Assembly: GCA_965662725.1 (NCBI GenBank)
Contig: CBFIIT010000010.1
Location: 1 to 40,341 of the forward strand
DNA length: 40,341 nucleotides
Source: UBA8337 sp965662725
GTDB lineage: Bacteria; Pseudomonadota; Alphaproteobacteria; RS24
Direction: 5' to 3'
In this document: positions 33,864-40,341 of the stretch, piece after piece
Position numbering within the stretch: the first letter of the stretch is position 1
Layout of the letters: every line of letters starts with the position of its first letter
Translations under genes and position numbers: made by a program
The notes under the pieces: model-generated
What the model saw: only the letters and a program-made list of their open reading frames with translations
Databases searched by the model: none
Told to the model about the DNA's origin: nothing

Positions 33864-34712
33864 TTACGATTTCAAACGCCAGCCGCGCGCCAATACATAT
33901 TGGCAGGCCAAAGTGCTGGCCAGCGTCAGGCCAACCAATAGCGATGCACCGAATAAAAGCGAGCCTTCATTATGACCGGTCAGCGCATAGCGGAACCCGT
34001 CAATCATATAAAAGAACGGATTATATTGGGTCACTGCATAGGCAAAGCCGGGCAATTGCGTGACCGAATAAAATGTGCCCGATAAAAAAGCCAAAGGGGT
34101 GATGACGAAATTGGTAATGGTCGCCAAATGGTCGAATTTATCGGCCCAAATGCCGCCAATCAAACCGATTTGCGCCAATAAGAGCGACGCAATTGCGGCA
34201 TAAAACAAGGCGGCAGCAAAGCTGTGAACGGAAAAATCGACAAAAAACGACATGGCGGTGAAAGTGCCGGCGCCGACAAAAAGCCCGCGTGTCAGGCCAC
34301 CAAACGTAATGCCGATATTCAATTCCAAAGGCGATAAGGGCGGCATCAGAAAATCAGTGACATTGCCTTGCACTTTGGCGACCAGCAATGATGACGAGCT
34401 ATTGGCAAAAGCATTTTGCACAATCGACATCATAATCAGCCCGGGAGCGAGAAAATTGATAAACGGTACGCCGTTAATATCAGGCCGCATGCCGCCCAGC
34501 GCCAGGGAGAAAATAGCCAAAAACAAAAGCGTCGTCACAATCGGTGCCATCAGCGTTTGCATCCATACTTTGGTGAAACGACGCACTTCTTTTAAGTAAA
34601 GCGTCCATAGACCGAGCGTATTAAAACGGCCGAATTGGCGCACACCCAATTGCTTATAAGCACTGGGTTCGGTTGCATGCGGGGTGGATTTAACTGGCTG
34701 AGTTTCGCTCAT
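33864..34712 (-). CDS. ABC-2 type transporter permease
   Basis: 282 residues, six membrane helices (about 45-65, 75-95, 120-145, 155-180, 185-205, 245-270). Motifs: LYLKEVRRFTKVWMQTLMAPIV at the N-terminus and the ABC-2 signature near NFVITPLAFLSGTFYSVTQLPG. Such permeases export drugs, glycans or lipids. The ATPase partner is not adjacent; nothing follows on this strand before argD. The start at 34712 (MSETQPVKS) is chosen because a longer reading back to 34847 begins with GTG and covers the gcrA control region; no Shine-Dalgarno is obvious. Confidence 0.88.
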   Translation of the reverse strand: MSETQPVKSTPHATEPSAYKQLGVRQFGRFNTLGLWTLYLKEVRRFTKVWMQTLMAPIVTTLLFLAIFSLALGGMRPDINGVPFINFLAPGLIMMSIVQNAFANSSSSLLVAKVQGNVTDFLMPPLSPLELNIGITFGGLTRGLFVGAGTFTAMSFFVDFSVHSFAAALFYAAIASLLLAQIGLIGGIWADKFDHLATITNFVITPLAFLSGTFYSVTQLPGFAYAVTQYNPFFYMIDGFRYALTGHNEGSLLFGASLLVGLTLASTLACQYVLARGWRLKS

Positions 34713-34768
34713 GACCGAGACAATAGGCCAATTTGGCCGCCATTCAAGCGGATTTATCGGCGCAGTTT

Positions 34769-34797
34769 GATTCGAATCGTGTGGATAATCGAGAATC
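34769..34797. promoter_or_regulatory. DnaA box with three GANTC sites upstream of gcrA
   Basis: GATTC (34769-34773) and GAATC (34774-34778) abut; another GAATC is at 34793-34797. Between them TGTGGATAA (34780-34788) is a perfect DnaA box on the minus strand. A -10-like TATAAA is at 34826-34831. In Caulobacter DnaA activates gcrA, and CcrM methylation of GANTC affects cell-cycle promoters; the same logic is inferred here. The region also lies ahead of the divergent permease gene. Confidence 0.65.
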
Positions 34798-34888
34798 AGC
34801 CCTCCCTTTTCACTACCAGATTTAGTATAAAATAGATATTGAACCACAAGATGTGGACTTGATAACAGGCATTTGGAGGGCTGAAATC

Positions 34889-35371
34889 ATGGCTTGGACT
34901 GAAGATCGTGTTGAAATGCTTAAGCAATTATGGACTGACGGGCTGTCAGCCAGTCAAATTGCACGAAAAATGGGCGGCGTGACCCGTAACGCGGTTATCG
35001 GCAAAGTGCATCGGCTTGGTCTTTCCGGCCGCGCGACACCGGCCCGCGTCTCAACTGCGAAGGTTTCTGCCGGTAACGCGCCATCGCAACCATCCACCCC
35101 GTCACTTTCGGGCAAAAGCCGTTTTCAGGCGCGCGATTTGGATGACATTAAAGACCAAGTCGTGCCGGAACCGATTTTGAGCGCCGAGGAACGGGCCAGT
35201 GTTTTGCATTTAACCGAGCATACATGCAAATGGCCGATTGGCGACCCGGGCACGACCGAGTTTCATTTTTGCGGCGCCCGCGCCAAGAGCGGCAGCCCGT
35301 ATTGCACCACCCATGCGGCGCAAGCCTATCAGCCATTGGAGCGGCGGCGGAGAAAGAAAGCCGCCTCTTAG
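34889..35371 (+). CDS. gcrA: GcrA cell cycle regulator
   Basis: 160 residues. The N-terminal DNA-binding domain MAWTEDRVEMLKQLW, then GLSASQIARKMGGVTRNAVI and GKVHRLGLSGR (to residue 48), is the diagnostic GcrA sequence. The middle is a flexible linker. The C-terminal sigma70-binding part has CKWPIGDP, HFCGA and PYCTTHA. GcrA binds RNA polymerase with sigma70 and favours promoters carrying methylated GANTC. SD GGAGG is 9 bases before the ATG; a GTG at 34853 is rejected. Confidence 0.97.
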   Translation: MAWTEDRVEMLKQLWTDGLSASQIARKMGGVTRNAVIGKVHRLGLSGRATPARVSTAKVSAGNAPSQPSTPSLSGKSRFQARDLDDIKDQVVPEPILSAEERASVLHLTEHTCKWPIGDPGTTEFHFCGARAKSGSPYCTTHAAQAYQPLERRRRKKAAS

Positions 35372-35420
35372 GCCCCTTATTTCGGGCCGCTTATTTTTGG
35401 CGGATGCGTGTGAGAATTGA

Positions 35421-35455
35421 AAAGCCCTGCTTCGGTGGGGCTTTTTGCTTTTTTG
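35421..35455 (+). terminator. Rho-independent terminator after gcrA
   Basis: AAGCCCTGC (35422-35430) pairs with GTGGGGCTT (35435-35443) around TTCG, followed by TTTGCTTTTTT. A weaker GGCCC/GGGCC hairpin lies at 35371-35388. Confidence 0.85.
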
Positions 35456-35513
35456 ATTTGGGGTTGGCTTTTTTTGCCAAACCGGACACACTCCGCGCCA
35501 AAGGGAGATTATT

Positions 35514-36338
35514 ATGCGTCAATTGAATGATAAAATTTGTGTTATCACCGGAGCGGCCAGCGGTATTGGGGCAGCCTGCGCACACGCCATGGCAGCGCAA
35601 GGCGCGGTGATTATCGGCACGGATTTAAGAAAAGACATGCTGAAGGAAACCAAAGACGCGGTCGAGGCAGCAGGCGGGCGTATGGACACGCATATGGTCG
35701 ATGTGTCAGACCGCGACGCCATGTTTGATTTGGCCGCCAAAGTAGAAAAAAAGCATGGGCCGGCAGATTTGATTTTAAACAATGCAGGTGTGGCGCATGG
35801 TGCGCCGGTGGCCGAAATGAGCATTGATGATTTCAAATGGCTGATGGACATAAATCTTTGGGGTGTGGTGCACGGCTCGCAAGCTTTTCTGCCGCATTTT
35901 ATCGGCAAAAATAGCGGCCATGTCGCCAATGTTTCTTCGATTTTCGGGCTGATCGGTATTCCGACACAAAGCGCCTATAATGCTGCCAAATTCGGTGTGC
36001 TGGGTTTCACCGAAGCGCTGCGCCATGAAATGCGCGGCACAGGCGTTAATGTCAGCACCATTCACCCGGGCGGCATTAACACCAATATCGTCCGTCATGC
36101 GCGTTTTCAGCAAGGGCCGGATGCCGAGAGTGAACACGAACAGGCGATTGAGCGGTTCGCGAAATTTACTATGACGCAGCCCGATGGCGCGGCGAAAACC
36201 ATTATTAAAGGCATAAAAAAGAATAAGGCGCGGATACTTATCGGGCCGGATGCGCATTTTACCGATTTCGTACGCCGCCTTTTGCCGACCCATTATTTGA
36301 AATTACTGCCAATGATGGATGTGTCGCGCGACGATTAA
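35514..36338 (+). CDS. Short-chain dehydrogenase/reductase
   Basis: 274 residues. Classical SDR: cofactor motif TGAASGIG (12-19), NNAG (89-92), active-site Ser141/142 with YNAAK (Tyr155, Lys159), and the HPGGINT segment after it. Asp37 in GTDLRK after the second strand suggests NAD rather than NADP. The substrate is unknown; the C-terminus is longer than minimal SDRs. SD GGGAG precedes the ATG. No operon partner. Confidence 0.9.
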   Translation: MRQLNDKICVITGAASGIGAACAHAMAAQGAVIIGTDLRKDMLKETKDAVEAAGGRMDTHMVDVSDRDAMFDLAAKVEKKHGPADLILNNAGVAHGAPVAEMSIDDFKWLMDINLWGVVHGSQAFLPHFIGKNSGHVANVSSIFGLIGIPTQSAYNAAKFGVLGFTEALRHEMRGTGVNVSTIHPGGINTNIVRHARFQQGPDAESEHEQAIERFAKFTMTQPDGAAKTIIKGIKKNKARILIGPDAHFTDFVRRLLPTHYLKLLPMMDVSRDD

Positions 36339-36378
36339 AATCGCCGCCTGAAAACACAAAGCCTGCCAAAAATAGCAA

Positions 36379-36407
36379 TTGACTTGCCGTGGTTTATTGC
36401 CTAAATC
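36379..36407 (+). promoter_or_regulatory. Candidate promoter of the iron-binding protein gene
   Basis: TTGACT (36379-36384), 17 bases, TAAATC (36402-36407). The -35 is good, the -10 moderate. The start site would fall inside the inverted repeat that follows. Confidence 0.45.
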
Positions 36408-36432
36408 GCAATTAATAATCATTCTTAATTGC
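36408..36432. promoter_or_regulatory. Inverted-repeat operator upstream of the iron-binding protein gene
   Basis: GCAATTAA and TTAATTGC are perfect 8-base inverted repeats around a 9-base AT-rich centre (TAATCATTC). It begins right after the candidate -10 and ends 16 bases before the ATG, where a repressor would block transcription. The centre resembles half of a Fur box. Further GCAATT copies occur at 36375 and 36438. An iron-responsive repressor (Fur/Mur-, RirA- or Irr-type) is inferred. Confidence 0.6.
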
Positions 36433-36448
36433 AAAGGGCAATTACGCC

Positions 36449-37489
36449 ATGTTCCGGTTTTCGAGTCTCGCTATTTTGCTGGCCGCCCTCCTCTCGCCAA
36501 TATTACCGGTCGGCCCGGCACGAGCAGCCGAGCCCGTCAAAGTGGTGAATGTTTATTCATATCGGCAGCCATTTTTGGTGGAACCGTTATTTCAGAAATT
36601 CACCGCTGAGACCGGCATTGAGGTGAAAGTCATTTTTGCCAAAAAAGGTTTGATTGAACGGGTGAAAGCGGAAGGCAAGCGGTCGCCGGCCGACATTATT
36701 TTGACGGTTGATATTGGTCGCTTGCAAGCGGCGCGCGACATTGCGCAAGCGGTCAATGCGCCGGTTTTGCAAAAGCACATTCCGGCCAATGCGCGCGGCG
36801 CCGATAATAAATGGTTTGGCCTGACATGGCGGGCGCGGATTGCTTATGCATCAAAGCAGCGTGTAACCGAGAGCGGCTTAAGCTTTGCCGATTTGGCAGA
36901 GCCGCAATATCGCGGCCGTATCTGTCTGCGGTCCGGCCAGCACCCTTATAATATCGCTTTATTTGCAGCACTTATCGATCACATGGGCGAGGCTGAATTT
37001 AAAAACTGGCTCAGCGGATTAAAGGCCAACTTATCTGCCAAGCCATCCGGCAATGATCGCGCGCAAGTGCGCAAAATCTATGCCGGCACTTGCGATATCG
37101 CCATTGGCAATACCTATTATATGGGCAAAATGCAGACCAATGAAAAACAGCCCGAGCAGCAAAAATGGGCCGAGACGGTGAGGATTATTTTCCCCGATAT
37201 GCCGCGCGGCGGTGCGCATATGAATGTTTCCGGCATGGCAATGGCGCAATATGCGCCCAATCGCGCAAATGCGCTCAAGCTGATGCAGTTTTTGGTCTCT
37301 GAAGAAGCGCAAAAAATCTATGCTGACGTAAATTTCGAATATCCTATCCGGCAAGATATTGCCGCTTCGCCGCAGGTCAAAAGCTGGGGTGATTTTACAG
37401 CCGATAAATTATCCCTCGACAGAATTGCCACGCTGCGTAAACGGGCCAGCGAAATTGTCGATGAAGTGCGCTTTAATGACGGCCCGTAA
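36449..37489 (+). CDS. Iron(III) ABC transporter periplasmic binding protein
   Basis: 346 residues. Signal peptide about 1-26 ending ARA. FbpA/FutA-like transferrin-fold protein: starts VNVYSYRQPFLVEPLFQKF, has GLTWRARIAY, and the iron-binding tyrosine pair in NTYYMGKM (Tyr223, Tyr224), with another Tyr in VNVYSYR. It captures Fe3+ for import. Permease and ATPase genes are not adjacent, so it stands alone. A long inverted repeat precedes it. Confidence 0.92.
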   Translation: MFRFSSLAILLAALLSPILPVGPARAAEPVKVVNVYSYRQPFLVEPLFQKFTAETGIEVKVIFAKKGLIERVKAEGKRSPADIILTVDIGRLQAARDIAQAVNAPVLQKHIPANARGADNKWFGLTWRARIAYASKQRVTESGLSFADLAEPQYRGRICLRSGQHPYNIALFAALIDHMGEAEFKNWLSGLKANLSAKPSGNDRAQVRKIYAGTCDIAIGNTYYMGKMQTNEKQPEQQKWAETVRIIFPDMPRGGAHMNVSGMAMAQYAPNRANALKLMQFLVSEEAQKIYADVNFEYPIRQDIAASPQVKSWGDFTADKLSLDRIATLRKRASEIVDEVRFNDGP

Positions 37490-37530
37490 TGTGACAGTCT
37501 ATCCGAATAATTTATTTGGGAGGAAGTCAG

Positions 37531-37941
37531 ATGAAAATCACCGGTGGATGCTATTGTGGTGACGTGCGCTATGAAGTGGACGCAGAACCATTGGCCAAAT
37601 TGCAGTGCCATTGCCGCGAATGCCAGCACATAAGCGGCGGCGGTCCTAATTTTACCATGGCCGTATCGGACGCCAATTTCAAATATACCAAAGGCGCAGC
37701 CAGCCAGTTTACCCGCGATGATATTGAAGGCGCGGTCACCCGCGAATTTTGCGGTCGTTGTGCCAGCCCATTATTGACCCGCGCGCCCGGTCTGCCCGGT
37801 GGGGTGTTGCTGAAAATCGGCTCAATGGACAAGCCGGAAGATTTCGGTGGCCCCGATGCAGCGATTTATATGGATGATAAATATGACTTCCATATTGTCG
37901 ATGACAAGCTACCGCAATTTCCCAAATTCCCGCCAATGTAA
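37531..37941 (+). CDS. GFA (glutathione-dependent formaldehyde-activating)/CENP-V family protein
   Basis: 136 residues. Zinc-binding Cys motifs in the order of the family: GGCYCGDVRYEV, CHCRECQHISG, and FCGRCASPLL. Fold of Gfa, which may carry glutathione or formaldehyde adducts; most members, including this one, have no known reaction. The start at 37531 has GGGAGGAAG upstream. It follows the iron-binding protein gene by 41 bases on the same strand. Confidence 0.92.
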   Translation: MKITGGCYCGDVRYEVDAEPLAKLQCHCRECQHISGGGPNFTMAVSDANFKYTKGAASQFTRDDIEGAVTREFCGRCASPLLTRAPGLPGGVLLKIGSMDKPEDFGGPDAAIYMDDKYDFHIVDDKLPQFPKFPPM

Positions 37942-37961
37942 ACTTGCCGATAAGCAAGCGA

Positions 37962-37997
37962 TAAACGAGAAAACCCCCGGCAGTTTCCTGCCGGGGG
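37962..37997 (-). terminator. Strong terminator after amtB
   Basis: Perfect 10-bp stem CCCCCGGCAG / CTGCCGGGGG with a 4-base loop (37974-37997). On the minus strand it is followed by TTTTCTCGTTT. There is no T-run on the plus strand, so it mainly ends the amtB transcript. Confidence 0.85.
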
Positions 37998-38026
37998 TCA
38001 GCGCTCACGTAAGATACTAGGGGATT

Positions 38027-39337
38027 TTATGTGCGCGCGAACTCTGGATAGGCTTCAATGCCCAGCTCGGCTTTATCGAGCCCCATAAGTTCTGCTTCTT
38101 CGTCGATTTTGAGGCCCATAACCGCTTTCAGGGCGGACCACAAAATGCCACTGGCAACCATGGTGAAGATGCCGACCGCGACCACACCGATCGCTTGCAC
38201 GCCGAAGCTTGCATCGCCATTGGTCAGCGGCACGGCCAATGTGCCCCAAATACCGCAAACAAGGTGAGCCGGAATGGCACCGACAACATCGTCGATTTTC
38301 AACCGGTCCAGCAGCGGCACAGTCAATACGACCAACACACCACCCAGCGCACCGATAAATACGGCAGCCGGAATTGACGGTGTCAGCGGCTCGGCGGTAA
38401 TTGATACCAGGCCACCAATCGCGCCGTTCAACGCCATGGTCAGATCGATTTTCTTGTACAGAGCTTGCGAGGCCAACATCGCTGCAACAACACCGGCGGC
38501 AGCCGCCATATTGGTATTGATGAAGATGTTTGAAATCGCTGCCGCGTCAGCACCTGAACCCAGTGCCAGTTGCGAACCGCCATTAAAGCCGAACCAACCG
38601 AGCCACAGGATGAATGTACCCAAAGTGGCCAAAGGCATGTTTGACCCGGGCATCGGGTTTACTTCGCCATTCGGGCCATATTTGCCTGTCCGTGCGCCAA
38701 GAATAATGGCACCGGCCAAAGCTGCCCAACCACCGGTTGAGTGGACCAAAGTAGAGCCTGCAAAGTCAGAGAAGCCCATGGCGTCGAGCCAGCCTGTGCC
38801 CCACTCCCAGCTACCGACGATCGGATAGATGAAACCGGTCAGGAAAAAAGTGAAGATGAGGAACGGCCACAGTTTCATCCGCTCGGCAACCGTGCCGGAC
38901 ACAATCGATGCGGTGGTCGCACAGAAGACCATTTGGAAATACCAGTCAGAGCCGGAAGCATAGCCGCCTGAGAAATCGGCCGCTTCAGCTGCAATGGCAC
39001 TGTCATCGGCTGCCCAGACATCAAATAATGCGCCAATATAGCCGCCTTCTTCAATGCCATACATCAGATTATAGCCGACCAGCCAATACATCAGACCGGC
39101 AATGGAAAACAGCGAGATGTTTTTCAAGCAGATTGTGGCAACGCTTTTCGAGCGCACCATGCCGCTTTCCAGCATGGCGAAACCGGCGGCCATGAACATG
39201 ACCAAAAAGCCGCAAACCAGAAACAGGAATGTGTTGAACACATAAGCTGTCTCGGCACTGACCTGGGCCAGAGCCGGTCCGGCGAGCAAAGACAAAGCTG
39301 CCCCCAGACCGAATATTTTTAAGTTACGTTTTAACAT
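38027..39337 (-). CDS. amtB: Ammonium transporter
   Basis: 436 residues. Signal peptide about 1-24 (GPALA), then eleven membrane helices. The pore histidine pair is at His199 (TLVHSTGGWAAL) and His358 (IPAHLVCGIWG); the phenylalanine gate and the FAMLESGMVRSKS region are conserved. Imports ammonium and is blocked by unmodified GlnK. It follows glnK by 12 bases, the classic glnK-amtB order, and ends in a strong terminator. Confidence 0.96.
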   Translation of the reverse strand: MLKRNLKIFGLGAALSLLAGPALAQVSAETAYVFNTFLFLVCGFLVMFMAAGFAMLESGMVRSKSVATICLKNISLFSIAGLMYWLVGYNLMYGIEEGGYIGALFDVWAADDSAIAAEAADFSGGYASGSDWYFQMVFCATTASIVSGTVAERMKLWPFLIFTFFLTGFIYPIVGSWEWGTGWLDAMGFSDFAGSTLVHSTGGWAALAGAIILGARTGKYGPNGEVNPMPGSNMPLATLGTFILWLGWFGFNGGSQLALGSGADAAAISNIFINTNMAAAAGVVAAMLASQALYKKIDLTMALNGAIGGLVSITAEPLTPSIPAAVFIGALGGVLVVLTVPLLDRLKIDDVVGAIPAHLVCGIWGTLAVPLTNGDASFGVQAIGVVAVGIFTMVASGILWSALKAVMGLKIDEEAELMGLDKAELGIEAYPEFART

Positions 39338-39349
39338 GGGAGAAATCCT

Positions 39350-39688
39350 TTAAAGAGCAGCCGTACCGTTTTCACCGGTACGGATTCGAATGGCTTCGTC
39401 GACGCCGAGGACGAAAATTTTGCCGTCGCCGATTTTATCGCTATTGGCGGCTTCTCGAATAGCGGCGCAGGCTGCGTCTACCTGCCCGTCATCGACCACC
39501 AGTTCCAGCCGCATTTTCGGTAGGAAATTGACCTCATATTCGGCCCCGCGATAAATTTCGGTTTGGCCCTTTTGACGCCCGAAGCCTTTGGCTTCGGACG
39601 CCGTCATGCCTTCAATACCGGCTGCGGTTAACGCTTCGCGAACGGCATCCAGTTTGAAGGGCTTGATTATGGCAAGGATAAGTTTCAT
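39350..39688 (-). CDS. glnK: PII nitrogen regulatory protein GlnK
   Basis: 112 residues, exact PII length. Starts MKLILAIIKPFKLDAVREAL; the T-loop has the uridylylation site Tyr51 in YRGAEYEVNFLPK, and the C-terminus has GDGKIFVLGVDEAIRIRTGE. Senses 2-oxoglutarate and ATP/ADP and controls AmtB. Start at 39688 with GAAAGGG upstream; an earlier in-frame start at 39712 is unlikely. It lies 26 bases after the porin gene. Confidence 0.96.
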   Translation of the reverse strand: MKLILAIIKPFKLDAVREALTAAGIEGMTASEAKGFGRQKGQTEIYRGAEYEVNFLPKMRLELVVDDGQVDAACAAIREAANSDKIGDGKIFVLGVDEAIRIRTGENGTAAL

Positions 39689-39714
39689 GGGAGGAACCCT
39701 TTCTATAATCAAGC

Positions 39715-40341
39715 TTAGAAGCTTGTGCCCCAGCTAACGATGACGCGCGTATCGTCGCCTTCATCACCGGAGACCGTGTAAGTCATGTCACCCTTCGAAA
39801 TCGAAATCGATGTATCTTCATCGCTATCCGAATTGGTGAAATCTTCCATGCCGTAATGCAGCGACAAAGTCAGCTCTTCGCTCAGCGCATAATCATAATC
39901 GACTGAGACATATGTGCCTTCATCTTCATCAACCGAATCGTCTTCGGCAGAGGCCAGCATGTAATAGCTGATACCGATACCGGCCAATTCAGTGCTGATA
40001 TAAAAATCCGCAAAGTCGAGCGTTGAGTCCGCAGCACCCGGATACAGATATGAGATGTAACCAACTTCCAGCGGCAAGCCACCGATTTCAGTTGAATAGC
40101 TGGCATAAATATCCAGCTCATAATTGGCGCTGTCATCTTCGCTGGCGCCCAATGAGCCAACCCATGTGCCAAGTGCAAAGCCATTGCCAAAATCGACATC
40201 AAGGCCACCGGACAGGCTGGCATCGCCGGATGCTTGGCTATTACCGCGCCAGATATAATCAGTGGTCGCGCCGACATTACCTTCGACAGAGACCTCGGCC
40301 AGTGCCGGGCTCAGCATGGTGCCGGCCATCAGCGCGGCGAT
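39715..40341 (-). CDS. TorF/TIGR02001 family outer-membrane porin, 5' end outside the window
   Basis: At least 208 residues; the N-terminus is cut by the window edge but the end of a signal peptide (IAALMAGTMLSPALA) is visible. The mature protein is a beta-barrel with alternating hydrophobic residues: VGATTDYIWRGNSQASGDAS, LDVDFGNGFALGTWVGSLG, and a C-terminal WGTSF ending in Phe. It is very acidic (Asp/Glu-rich loops). The family often accompanies glnK-amtB and likely lets ammonium or related solutes through the outer membrane. Confidence 0.88.
   Translation of the reverse strand: MAALMAGTMLSPALAEVSVEGNVGATTDYIWRGNSQASGDASLSGGLDVDFGNGFALGTWVGSLGASEDDSANYELDIYASYSTEIGGLPLEVGYISYLYPGAADSTLDFADFYISTELAGIGISYYMLASAEDDSVDEDEGTYVSVDYDYALSEELTLSLHYGMEDFTNSDSDEDTSISISKGDMTYTVSGDEGDDTRVIVSWGTSF

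Noticed and set aside
37974..37997. Hairpin as terminator for the GFA-family gene on the plus strand
   Set aside because: No T-run follows on the plus strand; the fold serves amtB on the minus strand.

Overview
The window comes from an alphaproteobacterium of roughly balanced base composition. Evidence for the group: a GcrA cell-cycle regulator with GANTC (CcrM) sites and a DnaA box upstream, a class I lysyl-tRNA synthetase, a SAM-II riboswitch ahead of metZ, a long double-length dCTP deaminase, TIGR02186 and DUF3429 proteins, and a ligase-associated helicase/PdeM pair. I see no phage, transposon, CRISPR array, tRNA or rRNA. Gene density is very high. The lineage below class level cannot be fixed from this sequence; a marine or other free-living order is a guess.

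Layout. 1-4170 (minus): start of nrdB, nrdA with a long regulated leader (NrdR box, DnaA box, hairpin), a small membrane protein between two terminators, and a thiolase. 4389-9003: a zinc-less exported msrB, a minus-strand alpha/beta hydrolase, then a tight plus-strand operon of TauE/SafE permease, TIGR02186 protein, CcdA and DUF3429 protein. 9020-17461 (minus): pdeM and helicase, a TetR regulator with an HSL-type hydrolase, then DUF952-pyrD-arsC and class I lysS. 17601-20459 (plus): TerB-like protein, fatty acid hydroxylase, GT2 glycosyltransferase. 20497-22843 (minus): FMN alpha-hydroxy-acid dehydrogenase and dcd. 22957-26135 (plus): SAM-II riboswitch, metZ, apaG, trkH. 26106-30528 (minus): RND permease and its adaptor. 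30597-33723 (minus): argD-argF-hslO with overlapping junctions. 33864-34712 (minus): ABC-2 permease. 34889-37941 (plus): gcrA, a short-chain dehydrogenase, an iron-binding periplasmic protein, a GFA-family protein. 38027-40341 (minus): TorF-type porin, glnK, amtB.

Most genes are core metabolism, stress repair or transport. The interesting content is mainly regulatory. In the metZ leader the pseudoknot strand of the SAM-II aptamer overlaps a Shine-Dalgarno sequence that serves a 13-codon upstream ORF, and that ORF stops inside the metZ ribosome binding site. A perfect DnaA box and three GANTC sites precede gcrA, and a perfect DnaA box plus an NrdR box precede nrdA, so two replication-linked genes share DnaA input. 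Several perfect inverted repeats sit before operons (TauE operon, tetR, terB-like gene, iron-binding protein, msrB) and look like operators or structured leaders. The TauE-TIGR02186-CcdA-DUF3429 operon is the best candidate for a poorly described protein system, probably envelope sulfur or thiol handling.
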